DNA of 64,000 bases, from NCBI RefSeq assembly GCF_003253115.1, contig NZ_QEQF01000002.1, forward strand, positions 182,488 to 246,487, read 5' to 3'. Source of the DNA: Haemophilus_A paraphrohaemolyticus_A. Lineage in GTDB: Bacteria > Pseudomonadota > Gammaproteobacteria > Enterobacterales > Pasteurellaceae. The translations under genes and the position numbers were made by a program. The notes below the pieces were generated by a model, which was given only the letters and a program-made list of their open reading frames with translations, did no database searches and was not told where the DNA came from. Shown in pieces: positions 1-8,885 of the stretch (the stretch's first letter is position 1; the number at the start of each line of letters is the position of its first letter).

Positions 1-879
1 GCAAGTGCACAAGATATTCAAAAATTAAAAGCTGATCTTGAAAAAGCTAATCAGTCTGTAAATGATGCAAATAAAACTATCGAAAAAGTCGCTGAAGAAA
101 GCAAGAAAAAAGAAGCGGCTGCTCAAAAAAGAATTGAGGATCTTGAACGTTATAAAAATCTTCAAGATGCAGAAAAAGCAAGAATTCCAATTAGCCCTAT
201 AGCTTTTGGTAGTATTAGTGGTTTAATGACAGATGAGATATCTGGAATCAATTTAAGTTTAAAAGATGGTAAAGAGGTTATATCAATTCCAACTTTAACT
301 ACCTATTATAAAGCAATTGTTGTAGCTGATGATAATGGTGCAAGAGAACAAAATTTATCAACTGCAGATTCTGATTTCAATACTTATTTAGGTAAGTCAG
401 GAAATCAAATTCTCAATACTAATTTATTTGATAGAGATGTTTCCTTTGGCGTGTATTATTCTGATCCTTATAATACTCAAAAATCCGCTAAACTAATTTA
501 TGTGCAAGGTAAGCCTACAGACATGTCTCAAATTCCTAGTGGAAATGTTAAATATACAGGTGGATTGGCTTACATAAAAGATGGTCAACGAGCGGATTAC
601 GTTACTGATGAGGGCTTAACTGCAAATGCTGATTTCGCTAATAAAACTATTAGTATTGATGTAGAGAAAAAAGAAACAACTCGTAATGGATTAGAAATAC
701 CAGAAATGCATTTTGGTGGCAAAATTACAAATAATAGCTTTGCAGGCAACGTCAACAACATTAAGACCCAAGGTGGTTTCTTCGGCGAAAATGCAAGAAT
801 ACTTTCTGGGGTATTTACCAATGATAACGATAAATCACGCGGTGTATTTGGTGCAATTAAACAAGAGGCAGCTCAATAA
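1..879 (+). CDS. TbpB-like barrel surface protein, 5' end missing
   Basis: Reading frame 1 is open from the first base to the TAA at 877-879, so the gene starts outside the window; 292 residues are visible. Visible residues about 1-65 are charged heptad-like helix rich in K, E, A and Q (coiled coil). The C-terminal part has the pattern of the transferrin-binding-protein-B/Slam-substrate beta-barrel: YTGGLAYI, alternating GGKITNNSFAG strands, then GGFFGENARILSGVF and a terminal GVFGAIKQ. Family members are surface lipoproteins or secreted heme or metal carriers exported by Slam. hutX starts 21 bp after the stop, so a heme-related role is plausible but inferred. The missing N-terminus hides any signal peptide or lipobox. 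It could also be a host-protein-binding lipoprotein with no link to heme. Confidence 0.7.
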   Translation, partial: ASAQDIQKLKADLEKANQSVNDANKTIEKVAEESKKKEAAAQKRIEDLERYKNLQDAEKARIPISPIAFGSISGLMTDEISGINLSLKDGKEVISIPTLTTYYKAIVVADDNGAREQNLSTADSDFNTYLGKSGNQILNTNLFDRDVSFGVYYSDPYNTQKSAKLIYVQGKPTDMSQIPSGNVKYTGGLAYIKDGQRADYVTDEGLTANADFANKTISIDVEKKETTRNGLEIPEMHFGGKITNNSFAGNVNNIKTQGGFFGENARILSGVFTNDNDKSRGVFGAIKQEAAQ

Positions 880-900
880 GTGGTAGGATTTTATTGAAAA

Positions 901-1395
901 ATGACAAATCTCACAGAAAAGATCACCGCTTATATTGCGGAAAATCCACAGGCGATCACTCTTGATATGGCAGCTCATTTTGGGCTGCCTGAAGGTAAAA
1001 TTTTAGTGGCACTGCCAGAACAATTTGTGCGTGTGTTTGAGGCAAATCGTGCCGAAGAGATTTTTGCCCAAATCGCCCAATGGGGCACGTTTACCACCAT
1101 TATTGAAAAATGCGGTTCGATCTTTGAAATTAAAGATCGTTTCCCAGAAGGTATTGTAGGACGTGGCTACTACAATCTGAATATGAAAGGCGACCAAGGT
1201 GCACTGCACGGGCATTTGAAATTAGATGGCATTGCTCAAATTGCCTTTGTTAGCCTGCCTTTCCGTGGTAAAGAGAGCTACAACATCGCTTTTATTGCTC
1301 ATAACGGCGAAACCATTTTTAAAGTATATTTAGGGCGTGATGAGCAACGCCAACTTTTCCCTGAACAAGTGGAAAAATTCAATGCCTTTCAATAG
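901..1395 (+). CDS. hutX: Heme utilisation cytosolic carrier HutX
   Basis: The 164-residue product matches the HutX/HuvX family in length and layout. There is a short N-terminal helical part, then the conserved core around GTFTTIIEKCGSIFEIKDRF, a GYYNLN stretch and an LHGHLK segment, ending in the AFIAHNGETIFKVYLGRDE motif. In this family the protein binds heme in the cytoplasm and hands it to the heme-degrading enzyme HutZ, which is the next gene 23 bp downstream. The pair is probably cotranscribed, possibly with the barrel-protein gene before it. The ribosome-binding site is weak. The start is the only ATG that fits the family N-terminus. Confidence 0.9.
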   Translation: MTNLTEKITAYIAENPQAITLDMAAHFGLPEGKILVALPEQFVRVFEANRAEEIFAQIAQWGTFTTIIEKCGSIFEIKDRFPEGIVGRGYYNLNMKGDQGALHGHLKLDGIAQIAFVSLPFRGKESYNIAFIAHNGETIFKVYLGRDEQRQLFPEQVEKFNAFQ

Positions 1396-1418
1396 GGATT
1401 TTTATTAAGGAGAAAATA

Positions 1419-1937
1419 ATGACTGCTCGTCAAGAAGTACTACAGAACCGCTTAGGACCACAAATTCAAGAGTTGAAGGAACAATGCCGTACGATTATGT
1501 TGGCAACCTTAGATGAAGAAGGCAACCCAAACGTAAGTTATGCACCGTTTGTGATTCATAATGGCAAATATGTGGTGTTAATTTCAGAAATCGCTCGCCA
1601 TGCCCGCAATCTGCAAAAAGTACAGAAAGTATCGTTGATGTTGATTGAAGATGAGAGCTTAAGCCGTCAAATTTTTGCCCGTAAGCGGTTAAGTTTTGAT
1701 GCAACTTCGCAAGTGATTGATAAACTTTCAGAAGAAGGCCAGGCTTGTTTAGCAGAACTTAAAGCCCGCCACGGTGATTTAATTGATGAATTAGCACAAA
1801 ATGCCGACTTTAAAATCTTTGGCTTCACACCAAGCCAAGGCTTATTCGTTAAAGGGTTCGGTCAAGCGTTCCAAGTGAGCCCATCTGATTTAGTGGATGT
1901 GGTGCATTTAGAGATTGGTCATCTTAAAGAAGAGTAG
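1419..1937 (+). CDS. hutZ: Heme-degrading/utilisation protein HutZ (HugZ family)
   Basis: The product is 172 residues with a split-barrel flavin-reductase-like fold. The N-terminal RTIMLATLDEEGNPNVSYAPFV stretch and the following YVVLISEIARHARNL are typical of the pyridoxamine-phosphate-oxidase-like heme proteins HutZ/HugZ. The C-terminus VVHLEIGHLKEE carries His163 and His168; in this family a C-terminal histidine is the heme ligand. It is expected to open the heme ring in the cytoplasm and release iron. A good AAGGAG ribosome-binding site precedes ATG 1419. It lies directly after hutX, and a strong hairpin terminator follows the stop, closing the operon. Confidence 0.9.
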   Translation: MTARQEVLQNRLGPQIQELKEQCRTIMLATLDEEGNPNVSYAPFVIHNGKYVVLISEIARHARNLQKVQKVSLMLIEDESLSRQIFARKRLSFDATSQVIDKLSEEGQACLAELKARHGDLIDELAQNADFKIFGFTPSQGLFVKGFGQAFQVSPSDLVDVVHLEIGHLKEE

Positions 1938-1960
1938 AGAAAAGAATTTACTCAATGTAA

Positions 1961-2003
1961 AGGCTGGATGCTATATTTTGTAGCATTCAGCCTATTATTT
2001 TTT
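1961..2003. terminator. Rho-independent terminator between hutZ and fdhD
   Basis: Arms 1961-1973 (AGGCTGGATGCTA) and 1981-1993 (TAGCATTCAGCCT) pair over 13 bp with one G-T pair and a 7-nt loop. A T-rich run follows on the plus strand. It sits between convergent hutZ and fdhD and probably serves both, though the minus-strand tail is less T-rich. Confidence 0.85.
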
Positions 2004-2811
2004 AAATAATCAATCGCCCAATTCCCGAATAAACCGTTGCTTTGCCTTTTCGGGTAAAGCCGAGTAAAGTCAATCCGTTTTCTTGTGCCATTTGGGCTGC
2101 CATTTCGGTGGTGGCGGAAATGGCGCATAGCATTTCAATGCCTGCTGCAACGCATTTTTGCACCATTTCAAAACTGGCTCGGCTGGTGACAAACACAAAG
2201 CCAAGTGGTTCGTTATTTGAAACGTACCAACCGATAAGTTTATCTAAAGCAACGTGTCTGCCGACATCTTCTCGAATGGCAAGTAATTCACCCTCGGGGC
2301 TAAAAAATGCGGCGGCGTGGCTTGCCCCCGTTTCTTTGGAAAGTTGTTGCATTTGTTCGAGTTGCTCAAGTGAGTGGTTAAAAATAAGTGGGTTGATATT
2401 CGACAAGCGGTCAGATTTTTTAGCTAAATTGCAACTCTGTTTTACCTGTTCTAATTGTTCAACGCCACAAATGCCACAGCCAGTTCTGCCTGTCATTGAG
2501 CGGCGTTTTTCTTTTAATTCAACAAAACGACGAGTGCTAATTTCTAATTGCACTTCAATACCATCGCATTGTCCAATAATATCGATGCCATAAATTTCTG
2601 ATTTGCTAGAAATAATTCCTTCCGAAAGCGAAAAGCCAATCGCAAAATCTTCTAAATTATTTGGCGTACACATCATCACCGCGTGAGAAATGCCGTTATA
2701 AACCAGAGCAACAGCAATTTCACTAATTAGGTTATCTTCGCACGGTTTGGCTGTTATGAGTTGATCAATTAAGGTTAAACGGGTAGCATTTATTTTGTGT
2801 AAAATATTCAT
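2002..2811 (-). CDS. fdhD: Sulfurtransferase FdhD for formate dehydrogenase
   Basis: The 269-residue product carries the FdhD signature GRTGCGICGVEQL with Cys112 and Cys115, the CxxC pair that in this family passes sulfur from IscS to the molybdenum (bis-MGD) cofactor of formate dehydrogenases. The C-terminal half has the conserved REDVGRHVALDKLIG and SRASFEMVQK stretches. It is divergent from fdnG across a 259-bp AT-rich spacer, and its target enzyme is encoded there. That arrangement supports the call and suggests coordinated expression. Confidence 0.95.
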   Translation of the reverse strand: MNILHKINATRLTLIDQLITAKPCEDNLISEIAVALVYNGISHAVMMCTPNNLEDFAIGFSLSEGIISSKSEIYGIDIIGQCDGIEVQLEISTRRFVELKEKRRSMTGRTGCGICGVEQLEQVKQSCNLAKKSDRLSNINPLIFNHSLEQLEQMQQLSKETGASHAAAFFSPEGELLAIREDVGRHVALDKLIGWYVSNNEPLGFVFVTSRASFEMVQKCVAAGIEMLCAISATTEMAAQMAQENGLTLLGFTRKGKATVYSGIGRLII

Positions 2812-2879
2812 ATATTTTTTAATATTTAATTTTAATAAATAAGAATTATTCTCAATAATTTAATTTTAATAAATTAAAT

Positions 2880-2943
2880 TTTAAATAGATCAAAAAATAA
2901 TTAGATTTATTAAATTTACTAAAGATGGGGTATGGTTTATTAT
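2880..2943 (+). promoter_or_regulatory. Candidate fdnG promoter with weak FNR-like site
   Basis: In the very AT-rich fdhD-fdnG spacer, TTTACT (2915-2920) and TATTAT (2938-2943) are spaced by 17 bp, a reasonable sigma-70 pair pointing to fdnG. An imperfect FNR-like dyad TTTAA-N4-ATCAA lies at 2880-2893 (8 of 10 consensus bases). It is centred near -63, a less usual place, so FNR control is only a possibility. I found no clear NarL heptamer array. Confidence 0.35.
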
Positions 2944-3070
2944 AGCCAAAGGTAAAATAATTGTTAAATAATACAACTCGATACAATTGGGGTTGTAATA
3001 TGACGATGTATTTTACATTTTAAACATCACATTGGCAAAATGTTGCTAATGTTACTAGTAGGAGTGATTT

Positions 3071-6000
3071 ATGCAGGTCTCAAGACGTAAGTTTTTCAAG
3101 ATCTGTGCAGGTGGTATGGCAGGGACTTCTGCAGCAATGCTTGGTTTTGCACCAAGTGAAGCGTTAGCAGCCCCTCGCGAGTACAAGCTTTTACGAGCTA
3201 AAGAAACTCGCCAATCCTGTACTTATTGTGCCGTAGGCTGCGGTATGTTGATGTATAGTCTCGGTGATGGGGCAATGAATTCACGTGGTAAATTGTTCCA
3301 CGTGGAAGGTGACCCAGACCATCCAGTTAGCCGCGGGGCATTATGTCCAAAAGGTGCAGGGGTGTTGGATTATGTAAACAGTCCAAACCGCTTGCAATAT
3401 CCAGAATATCGTGCGCCAGGTTCTGACAAGTGGGAACGCATTTCTTGGCATGATGCGATTCATAAAGTTGCGAAATTATTGAAAGAAGACCGTGATGCCA
3501 ACTGGGAAGCCACCAATGCGGAAGGTACTCCAGTTAATCGTTGGGCAACCACAGGTTTCTTGACAGCTTCAGCTGCAAGTAATGAAACGGCTCTTTTAAC
3601 CCAAAAATTTGGTCGTGCCTTTGGTATGTTGGTTTTAGATAACCAAGCGAGTACCTGACACGGACCTACGGTAGCAAGTCTTGCTCCTAGTTTCGGTCGC
3701 GGTGCGATGACCAACCATTGGGTTGATATTAAAAATGCGGACGTTGTGGTGGTAATGGGCGGTAACGCTGCAGAAGCTCACCCAGTTGGTTTCCGTTGGG
3801 CTATTGAAGCGAAAAAACAAAATGGTGCGAAGTTAATGGTGGTTGATCCACGCTTTAACCGTACGGCTTCAGTGGCTGATTTCTACTCTCCAATTCGTTC
3901 AGGTACAGACATCACCTTATTATTAGGTGTGATTAAGTATCTTTTAGATAATGATAAAATCCAACACGAATATGTAAAACATTACACCAATGCAAGCTTC
4001 TTAATTCACGAAGGCTTTGGTTTTGAAGATGGCTTATTCACGGGCTATAACCCTGAAACACGTTCTTATGATAAATCAACGTGGTCTTATCAATTGGATG
4101 AAAATGGTCAGCCAAAACGTGATATGACACTTCAAGATCCACGTTGTGTCATCAACTTATTGAAAAAACACGTGGAACGTTATACGCCTGAAATGATTGA
4201 GCGTGTTTGTGGTACAAAACAAAAAGCATTCCAAGAATTTGCAGAAACCATTGCTTCAACTGCTGATCCAAAACGTACGACGACATTCTTGTACGCATTA
4301 GGTTGGACGCAACATACGGTGGGTGCACAAAATATTCGTTCAATGGCGATGATCCAGTTGCTTTTAGGTAATATCGGTATGTCTGGCGGTGGCGTAAACG
4401 CATTGCGTGGTCACTCGAATGTACAAGGTACAACAGATATGGGCTTATTCCCATCTATGTTACCAGGCTATATTCCATTACCAATTGAAACAGATACTAC
4501 TTTAGATGCTTTCCTAAAACGTATTACACCAAAAACAGCGGTAGATGGTCAGACAAACTACTGGCAAAACACCCCGAAATTTATGGTGAGTATGCTTAAA
4601 GCCTTCTATGGAGAGAATGCTACTAAAGAGAACGAGTTCGGTTACCACAATTTACCGAAACAATATAAGAAAAAAATGGATCATATGAGATTTATTGAAT
4701 TGATGGATCAAGGCAAAATCAATGGTTATATCTGCCAAGGTTATAATCCATTAGCCTCTTATCCAGATAAAAATAAAATCTCAAGTGCGTTACGTAAATT
4801 AAAATTCTTAATTGTTTGTGACCCATTAGCGACTGATACTTCAGAATTCTGGCAACATCATGGTGAATATAACGATGTAAATCCTGCTGATATTCAAACT
4901 GAGGTTATTCGTTTACCAACCATCTGTTTTGCTGAAGAAGATGGCTCAATTGCAAACTCTGGTCGTTGGTTACAATGGCACTGGAAAGCGGCTGAACCGC
5001 CAAAAGAAGCAAAACCAGATGTGGATATTCTTGCAGAAATCCGTGAAGTGATGCTTGAAATGTATCACGAAGAGAAAGCACAAGGTAAAACACCTGTTTC
5101 GCTTGAAACCATTGAGGCAATGACCTGGGATTATAACAACCCATTAGAGCCGAAAGCGGATGAACTCGCGAAAGAGAATAATGGTTACGCATTAGAAGAT
5201 CTTTATGATGCAAGCGGTAAATTAATTGCGAAAAAAGGCGAATTGCTTTCAAGCTTTGCTCAACTTCGCGATGATGGTTCAACTTCATCAGCGATTTGGA
5301 TCTACACCGGTCAATGGACAGAAAAAGGTAACCAAATGGCGAACCGCGATAACAGCGACCCATCTGGTTTAGGTAATACATTAGGTTGGGCATTCTCATG
5401 GCCTCTTAACCGTCGTGTACTTTATAACCGAGCCTCTGCAGACTTATCAGGTAAACCGTGGAACCCGAAACGCCAGCTTGTAAAATGGAATGGCAAAAAC
5501 TGGAACTACATTGATGTGGCAGACTTCGGTACTGCACCACCAAATAGTAATGTAACGCCATTTATTATGAATAATGAAGGTGTTAGCCGTCTATTTGCAT
5601 TAAATAAACTGACAGAAGGTCCATTCCCTGAACACTATGAACCGATTGAAACGCCAATTGGCACGAACCCACTTCACCCGAATGTGGTTTCAAACCCAAC
5701 AGTTCGTATTTTAGAGAGCGATAAAGACCGCTTTGGTGATGCAAGTCAGTTCCCTTATGTGGGTACAACTTACCGCTTAACTGAGCACTTCCACTTCTGG
5801 ACCAAACAATCTAACCTCAATATGATTGCTCAGCCAGAACCGTTTGTGGAAATTAGTGAAGAGTTGGCAAAAGAGAAAGGCATTGAAAATGGTGATGTGG
5901 TAAAAGTAACTTCAAAACGTGGTTATATTAAAACCAAAGCCGTTGTAACAAAACGTGTTCGTTCAATTGATGCTGACGGTAAACGTATTCACACTGTGGG

Positions 6001-6148
6001 TATTCCACTCCATGGTGGTTTCGCAACAGTAGGCAAAAAATCATTCTTGGCGAATACCTTAACGGGACGTGTAGGTGATGCAAATACGCAAACCCCTGAA
6101 TATAAAACGTTCCTTGTGAACATTGAGAAAGTAACGGAGGCAGTATAA
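3071..6148 (+). CDS. fdnG: Selenocysteine formate dehydrogenase-N/O major subunit
   Basis: The reading frame runs from ATG 3071 through an in-frame TGA at 3656-3658 (Sec196) to TAA 6146-6148, giving about 1025 residues, the size of FdnG/FdoG. The N-terminus SRRKFFK is a twin-arginine signal with likely cleavage after ALA33. Cys50, Cys53, Cys57 and Cys92 form the [4Fe-4S] site. After the TGA the sequence continues HGPTVASLAPSFGRGAMTNHW exactly as in known Sec-containing homologues. It is the periplasmic catalytic subunit that oxidises formate at bis-MGD-molybdenum. A GGAG-containing Shine-Dalgarno lies before ATG 3071, and the stop overlaps the fdxH start (TAATG). Standard gene calling would split it into two ORFs. 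Confidence 0.96.
3656..3700 (+). promoter_or_regulatory. Sec UGA codon and bacterial SECIS hairpin in fdnG
   Basis: The UGA at 3656-3658 is followed by a hairpin whose apical part is at 3670-3687. GG, a bulged U (3672) and AGCA pair with UGCU and CC around the loop AGUCU. This has the same architecture as the E. coli fdhF/fdnG SECIS, with a bulged U and GU in the loop about 16 nt after the UGA, which binds SelB. The continuation of FdnG homology across the UGA confirms recoding. The selA, selB, selC and selD genes are not in this window. Confidence 0.92.
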
Positions 6149-7071
6149 TGTCAGGTGTACAAGATCAAAACATTATTAAAATATCTGCAACTTCGTTCGT
6201 AACGCCACCACCACAAGCACGTGAGCACGTGGTGGAAGTTGCAAAGCTCATTGATGTTTCAGCCTGTATCGGCTGTAAGGCATGTCAAGTTGGTTGTTCT
6301 GAATGGAACGACATTCGTGCTCCGCAGGAAGAGTGTGTGGGGGTTTATGATAACCCTCGCGATCTGAACGCAAAACAGTGGACGGTGATGAAGTTCAACG
6401 AAGTGGAAGAAAACGACCGCTTGGAATGGCTGATCCGTAAAGATGGTTGTATGCACTGTGCTGAACCAGGCTGTTTGAAAGCGTGCCCATCACCAGGTGC
6501 GATCATTCAATATGCAAACGGTATTGTGGATTTCCAATCTGATAAATGTATCGGCTGTGGTTACTGTATTGCAGGTTGTCCGTTTAACATTCCACGTATG
6601 AATGATGAAGATAACCGTGTGTATAAATGTACCCTTTGCGTGGATCGTGTGAATGTGGGTCAAGAGCCAGCTTGCGTGAAAACCTGCCCAACAGGTGCAA
6701 TCCGATTTGGTTCGAAAGATGAGATGCTTCACTACGCAGAAACACGCGTGAAAGATCTGAAATCTCGCGGCTATCCAAATGCAGGCATTTATAACCCTGA
6801 AGGTGTGGGCGGAACACACGTAATGTATGTGTTGCACCATGCAGATAAACCTGAGCTTTATTCTGGCTTACCGAAAGATCCGAAAGTTGATGTGACGGTT
6901 GAGCTTTGGAAAGACATTCTCAAACCAGTTGCGGCTGTTGCGATGGGTGGCTTAGCACTTGCAGAAGTGGCTCACTATGTGACCGTTGGACCAAACATTG
7001 AAGAAGATGTGGAAGATCACCACGAACACGCAGAAGGTGAACATCAAGAAAAAGGAGGCAAAGATGAGTAA
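6148..7071 (+). CDS. fdxH: Formate dehydrogenase iron-sulfur (beta) subunit
   Basis: The 307-residue product has four ferredoxin-type cysteine groups: CIGCKACQVGC (C40-C50), CMHCAEPGCLKAC, CIGCGYCIAGC, and CTLCVDR with CVKTC. Together they bind four [4Fe-4S] clusters that carry electrons from FdnG to the cytochrome b subunit. A hydrophobic segment around residues 253-275 (KPVAAVAMGGLALAEVAHYV) is the single membrane anchor. The tail beyond it is His/Glu-rich and longer than usual. The start overlaps the fdnG stop and the end overlaps fdnI by 8 nt, so translation of all three subunits is coupled. Confidence 0.95.
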   Translation: MSGVQDQNIIKISATSFVTPPPQAREHVVEVAKLIDVSACIGCKACQVGCSEWNDIRAPQEECVGVYDNPRDLNAKQWTVMKFNEVEENDRLEWLIRKDGCMHCAEPGCLKACPSPGAIIQYANGIVDFQSDKCIGCGYCIAGCPFNIPRMNDEDNRVYKCTLCVDRVNVGQEPACVKTCPTGAIRFGSKDEMLHYAETRVKDLKSRGYPNAGIYNPEGVGGTHVMYVLHHADKPELYSGLPKDPKVDVTVELWKDILKPVAAVAMGGLALAEVAHYVTVGPNIEEDVEDHHEHAEGEHQEKGGKDE

Positions 7072-7744
7072 AAAAGTGGAAATCACGAATGATACCCGTA
7101 TTATTCGCCATAAACCTCTTGCTCGTGTGAGCCACTGGTTCTTGGTTATTTCATTCTTTATGACAATGTTCACAGGGGTTGCATTCTTCTTCCCTGACTT
7201 CGCGTGGTTAACTGAAATTCTCGGTACACCACAATTAGCTCGTGCAATCCACCCATTTACGGGGATTGTGATGTTTATTGCCTTTATCATTATGGCGTTG
7301 ATTTATTGGGATCATAACATTCCAGAAAAAAATGACCTAAAATGGGCAATGAACGTGCACGAAGTGTTAAAAGGGAATGAACACGCAGTGGCTTACAATG
7401 GTAAATATAACTTTGGTCAAAAAATGTTATTTTGGACATTAAATTTGGCAATGTTTACCTTGTTGATCACAGGGATCATTATGTGGAGAAAATATTTCTC
7501 GCATAACTTCTCTATCCAAACATTACGTATTGCGATTTTACTTCACTCTGCCAGTGCCTTTGCGTTATTTACAGGGATTTTAGTCCACATGTATATGGCA
7601 TTCTGGATTAAAGGCTCAATTCGCGGTATGGTAGAAGGTTGGGTAACGGTTCGCTGGGCGAAAAAACATCACCCAAAATGGTATAATGAAGAAGTGAAAC
7701 CTGAGCTCGAAAAAGAGCTCGCTGAAGAAGCAAGCAAAGGATAA
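7064..7744 (+). CDS. fdnI: Formate dehydrogenase cytochrome b556 (gamma) subunit
   Basis: I chose ATG 7064 (MSKKVEITND) because AAAGGAGG lies just before it; an earlier in-frame ATG at 6986 would overlap fdxH by 86 bp and adds no family residues. The 226-residue protein has four hydrophobic helices with membrane histidines, including HPFTG, ILLHSASAFALF and ILVHMYMAFW. These are the expected ligands of the two hemes b that pass electrons to menaquinone or ubiquinone. It is the last gene of the fdnG-fdxH-fdnI operon and is followed by a terminator. Confidence 0.94.
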   Translation: MSKKVEITNDTRIIRHKPLARVSHWFLVISFFMTMFTGVAFFFPDFAWLTEILGTPQLARAIHPFTGIVMFIAFIIMALIYWDHNIPEKNDLKWAMNVHEVLKGNEHAVAYNGKYNFGQKMLFWTLNLAMFTLLITGIIMWRKYFSHNFSIQTLRIAILLHSASAFALFTGILVHMYMAFWIKGSIRGMVEGWVTVRWAKKHHPKWYNEEVKPELEKELAEEASKG

Positions 7745-7753
7745 CTTCTGATT

Positions 7754-7785
7754 AAAGTGCGGTATAATACCGCACTTTCTTTTTA
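7754..7785 (+). terminator. Terminator made of two inverted Hin-type uptake sequences
   Basis: AAAGTGCGGTAT (7754-7765) and ATACCGCACTTT (7767-7778) are perfect complements followed by CTTTTT. Each arm holds AAGTGCGGT, the H. influenzae-type uptake core, whereas the rest of the window uses ACAAGCGGT. It ends the fdnGHI transcript; fdhE may need its own promoter in the remaining 110 bp. Confidence 0.8.
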
Positions 7786-7896
7786 AGTAGGGTGTGAATA
7801 GTATTCATGCACGCAAGCGGTTAATTTTATTCAATATTTTGCAAGCGTGTGTCCATTGTTCCAGTTCATCCCCTACCTTTCATTTAAGGACACAAA

Positions 7897-8808
7897 ATGA
7901 GCATCCGAATTTTACCTGATACTGAAATCAAACAAGCTGCAAGTTCCTTCGAACATCCACCACTTTTGTTCGCTAACCCTAAAAACTTATACGCACGTCG
8001 TGCAAAACGTTTACGTCAATTAGCGGCAGATAATCCGTTCAAAGATTATTTAGAATTCGCTGCAAATTTGGTTGAAGTGCAATTAGATCTGCTTGAAAAT
8101 CACCCTATTGCAAATGAACAAGAAAAGTTGACCGCTTGCATTACTCAAACGCAAGGTAATAAACCACTGAATGCCAAAAATTTTCCACGTTCAAACGAAT
8201 GGCAGAAACTTTTACTTGCACTCATTAAGAAGTTTAGACCTTACGCTAATGAAACTACCTTACCAACATTGGAATGGCTAGAAAAAGCGGCGTCTTCTGA
8301 GCTAGAAAAATTAGCGACCGATTTGTTTAATGAACGTTATGAACAAGTTGGTGCAGATAAAGCAGTCTTTTTATGGGCAGCACTTTCACTTTATTGGGTG
8401 CAACTCACTCAACAACTGCCACGTAATACCATGACCGAAGTAGGCGAACGCCATACCTGCCCTGTATGCGATGCAGCACCTGTGGCAAGCGTGATTCATT
8501 TTGGCAGTGAACAAGGTTTACGCTATATGCACTGTTCGCTTTGTGAAAGTGAATGGAATATGACCCGTTCACAATGCTCAACCTGCGATCAAAGTGGCAA
8601 ATTAGATTACTGGAGTTTTGATAATGTCGATGCAGGCGTGAAAGCCGAAAGCTGTGGCGATTGTGGAAGTTATTTAAAAGTAATGTATCAAGAAAAAGAT
8701 GCCTATGTTGAACCTGTCGCAGATGATCTTGCTACGATTTTGCTTGATGCTGAAATGGAACAAAAAGAGTTTGCGAAAAGTGGGTTAAATCCTTTTCTTT
8801 TTCCTTAA
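7897..8808 (+). CDS. fdhE: Formate dehydrogenase accessory protein FdhE
   Basis: The 303-residue product matches FdhE (about 309 in E. coli). An alpha-helical N-terminal half is followed by rubredoxin-like CxxC pairs at C188/C191, C213/C216, C227/C230 and C253/C256, typical of this iron-binding assembly factor. FdhE acts in the cytoplasm on formate dehydrogenase before Tat export. It lies 152 bp after fdnI behind a terminator, so it may be transcribed separately. An AAGGA ribosome-binding site precedes ATG 7897. Confidence 0.94.
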   Translation: MSIRILPDTEIKQAASSFEHPPLLFANPKNLYARRAKRLRQLAADNPFKDYLEFAANLVEVQLDLLENHPIANEQEKLTACITQTQGNKPLNAKNFPRSNEWQKLLLALIKKFRPYANETTLPTLEWLEKAASSELEKLATDLFNERYEQVGADKAVFLWAALSLYWVQLTQQLPRNTMTEVGERHTCPVCDAAPVASVIHFGSEQGLRYMHCSLCESEWNMTRSQCSTCDQSGKLDYWSFDNVDAGVKAESCGDCGSYLKVMYQEKDAYVEPVADDLATILLDAEMEQKEFAKSGLNPFLFP

Positions 8809-8829
8809 TGTTAATTGATTTATAAAATA

Positions 8830-8864
8830 AGGGGTTGTACCTAAATATTGTTGGTGCAACCCCT
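8830..8864. terminator. Hairpin terminator between fdhE and hrpA
   Basis: AGGGGTTGTACC (8830-8841) pairs with GGTGCAACCCCT (8853-8864), 12 bp with one G-T pair and an 11-nt loop. The T-rich tail is better on the minus strand (TTATTTTAT), so it most likely ends hrpA and may help end fdhE. Confidence 0.65.
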
Positions 8865-8885
8865 AAATCATTATAAATATTAGAA

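Noticed and set aside
2812..3070. Strong FNR and NarL sites before fdnG
   Set aside because: Only an 8-of-10 FNR-like dyad and a partial NarL-like heptamer were visible in very AT-rich DNA, too weak for a firm call.
3656..3706. fdnG as a frameshifted or prematurely stopped pseudogene
   Set aside because: The TGA lies at the known Sec position, the frame does not change, homology is continuous and a SECIS hairpin follows.
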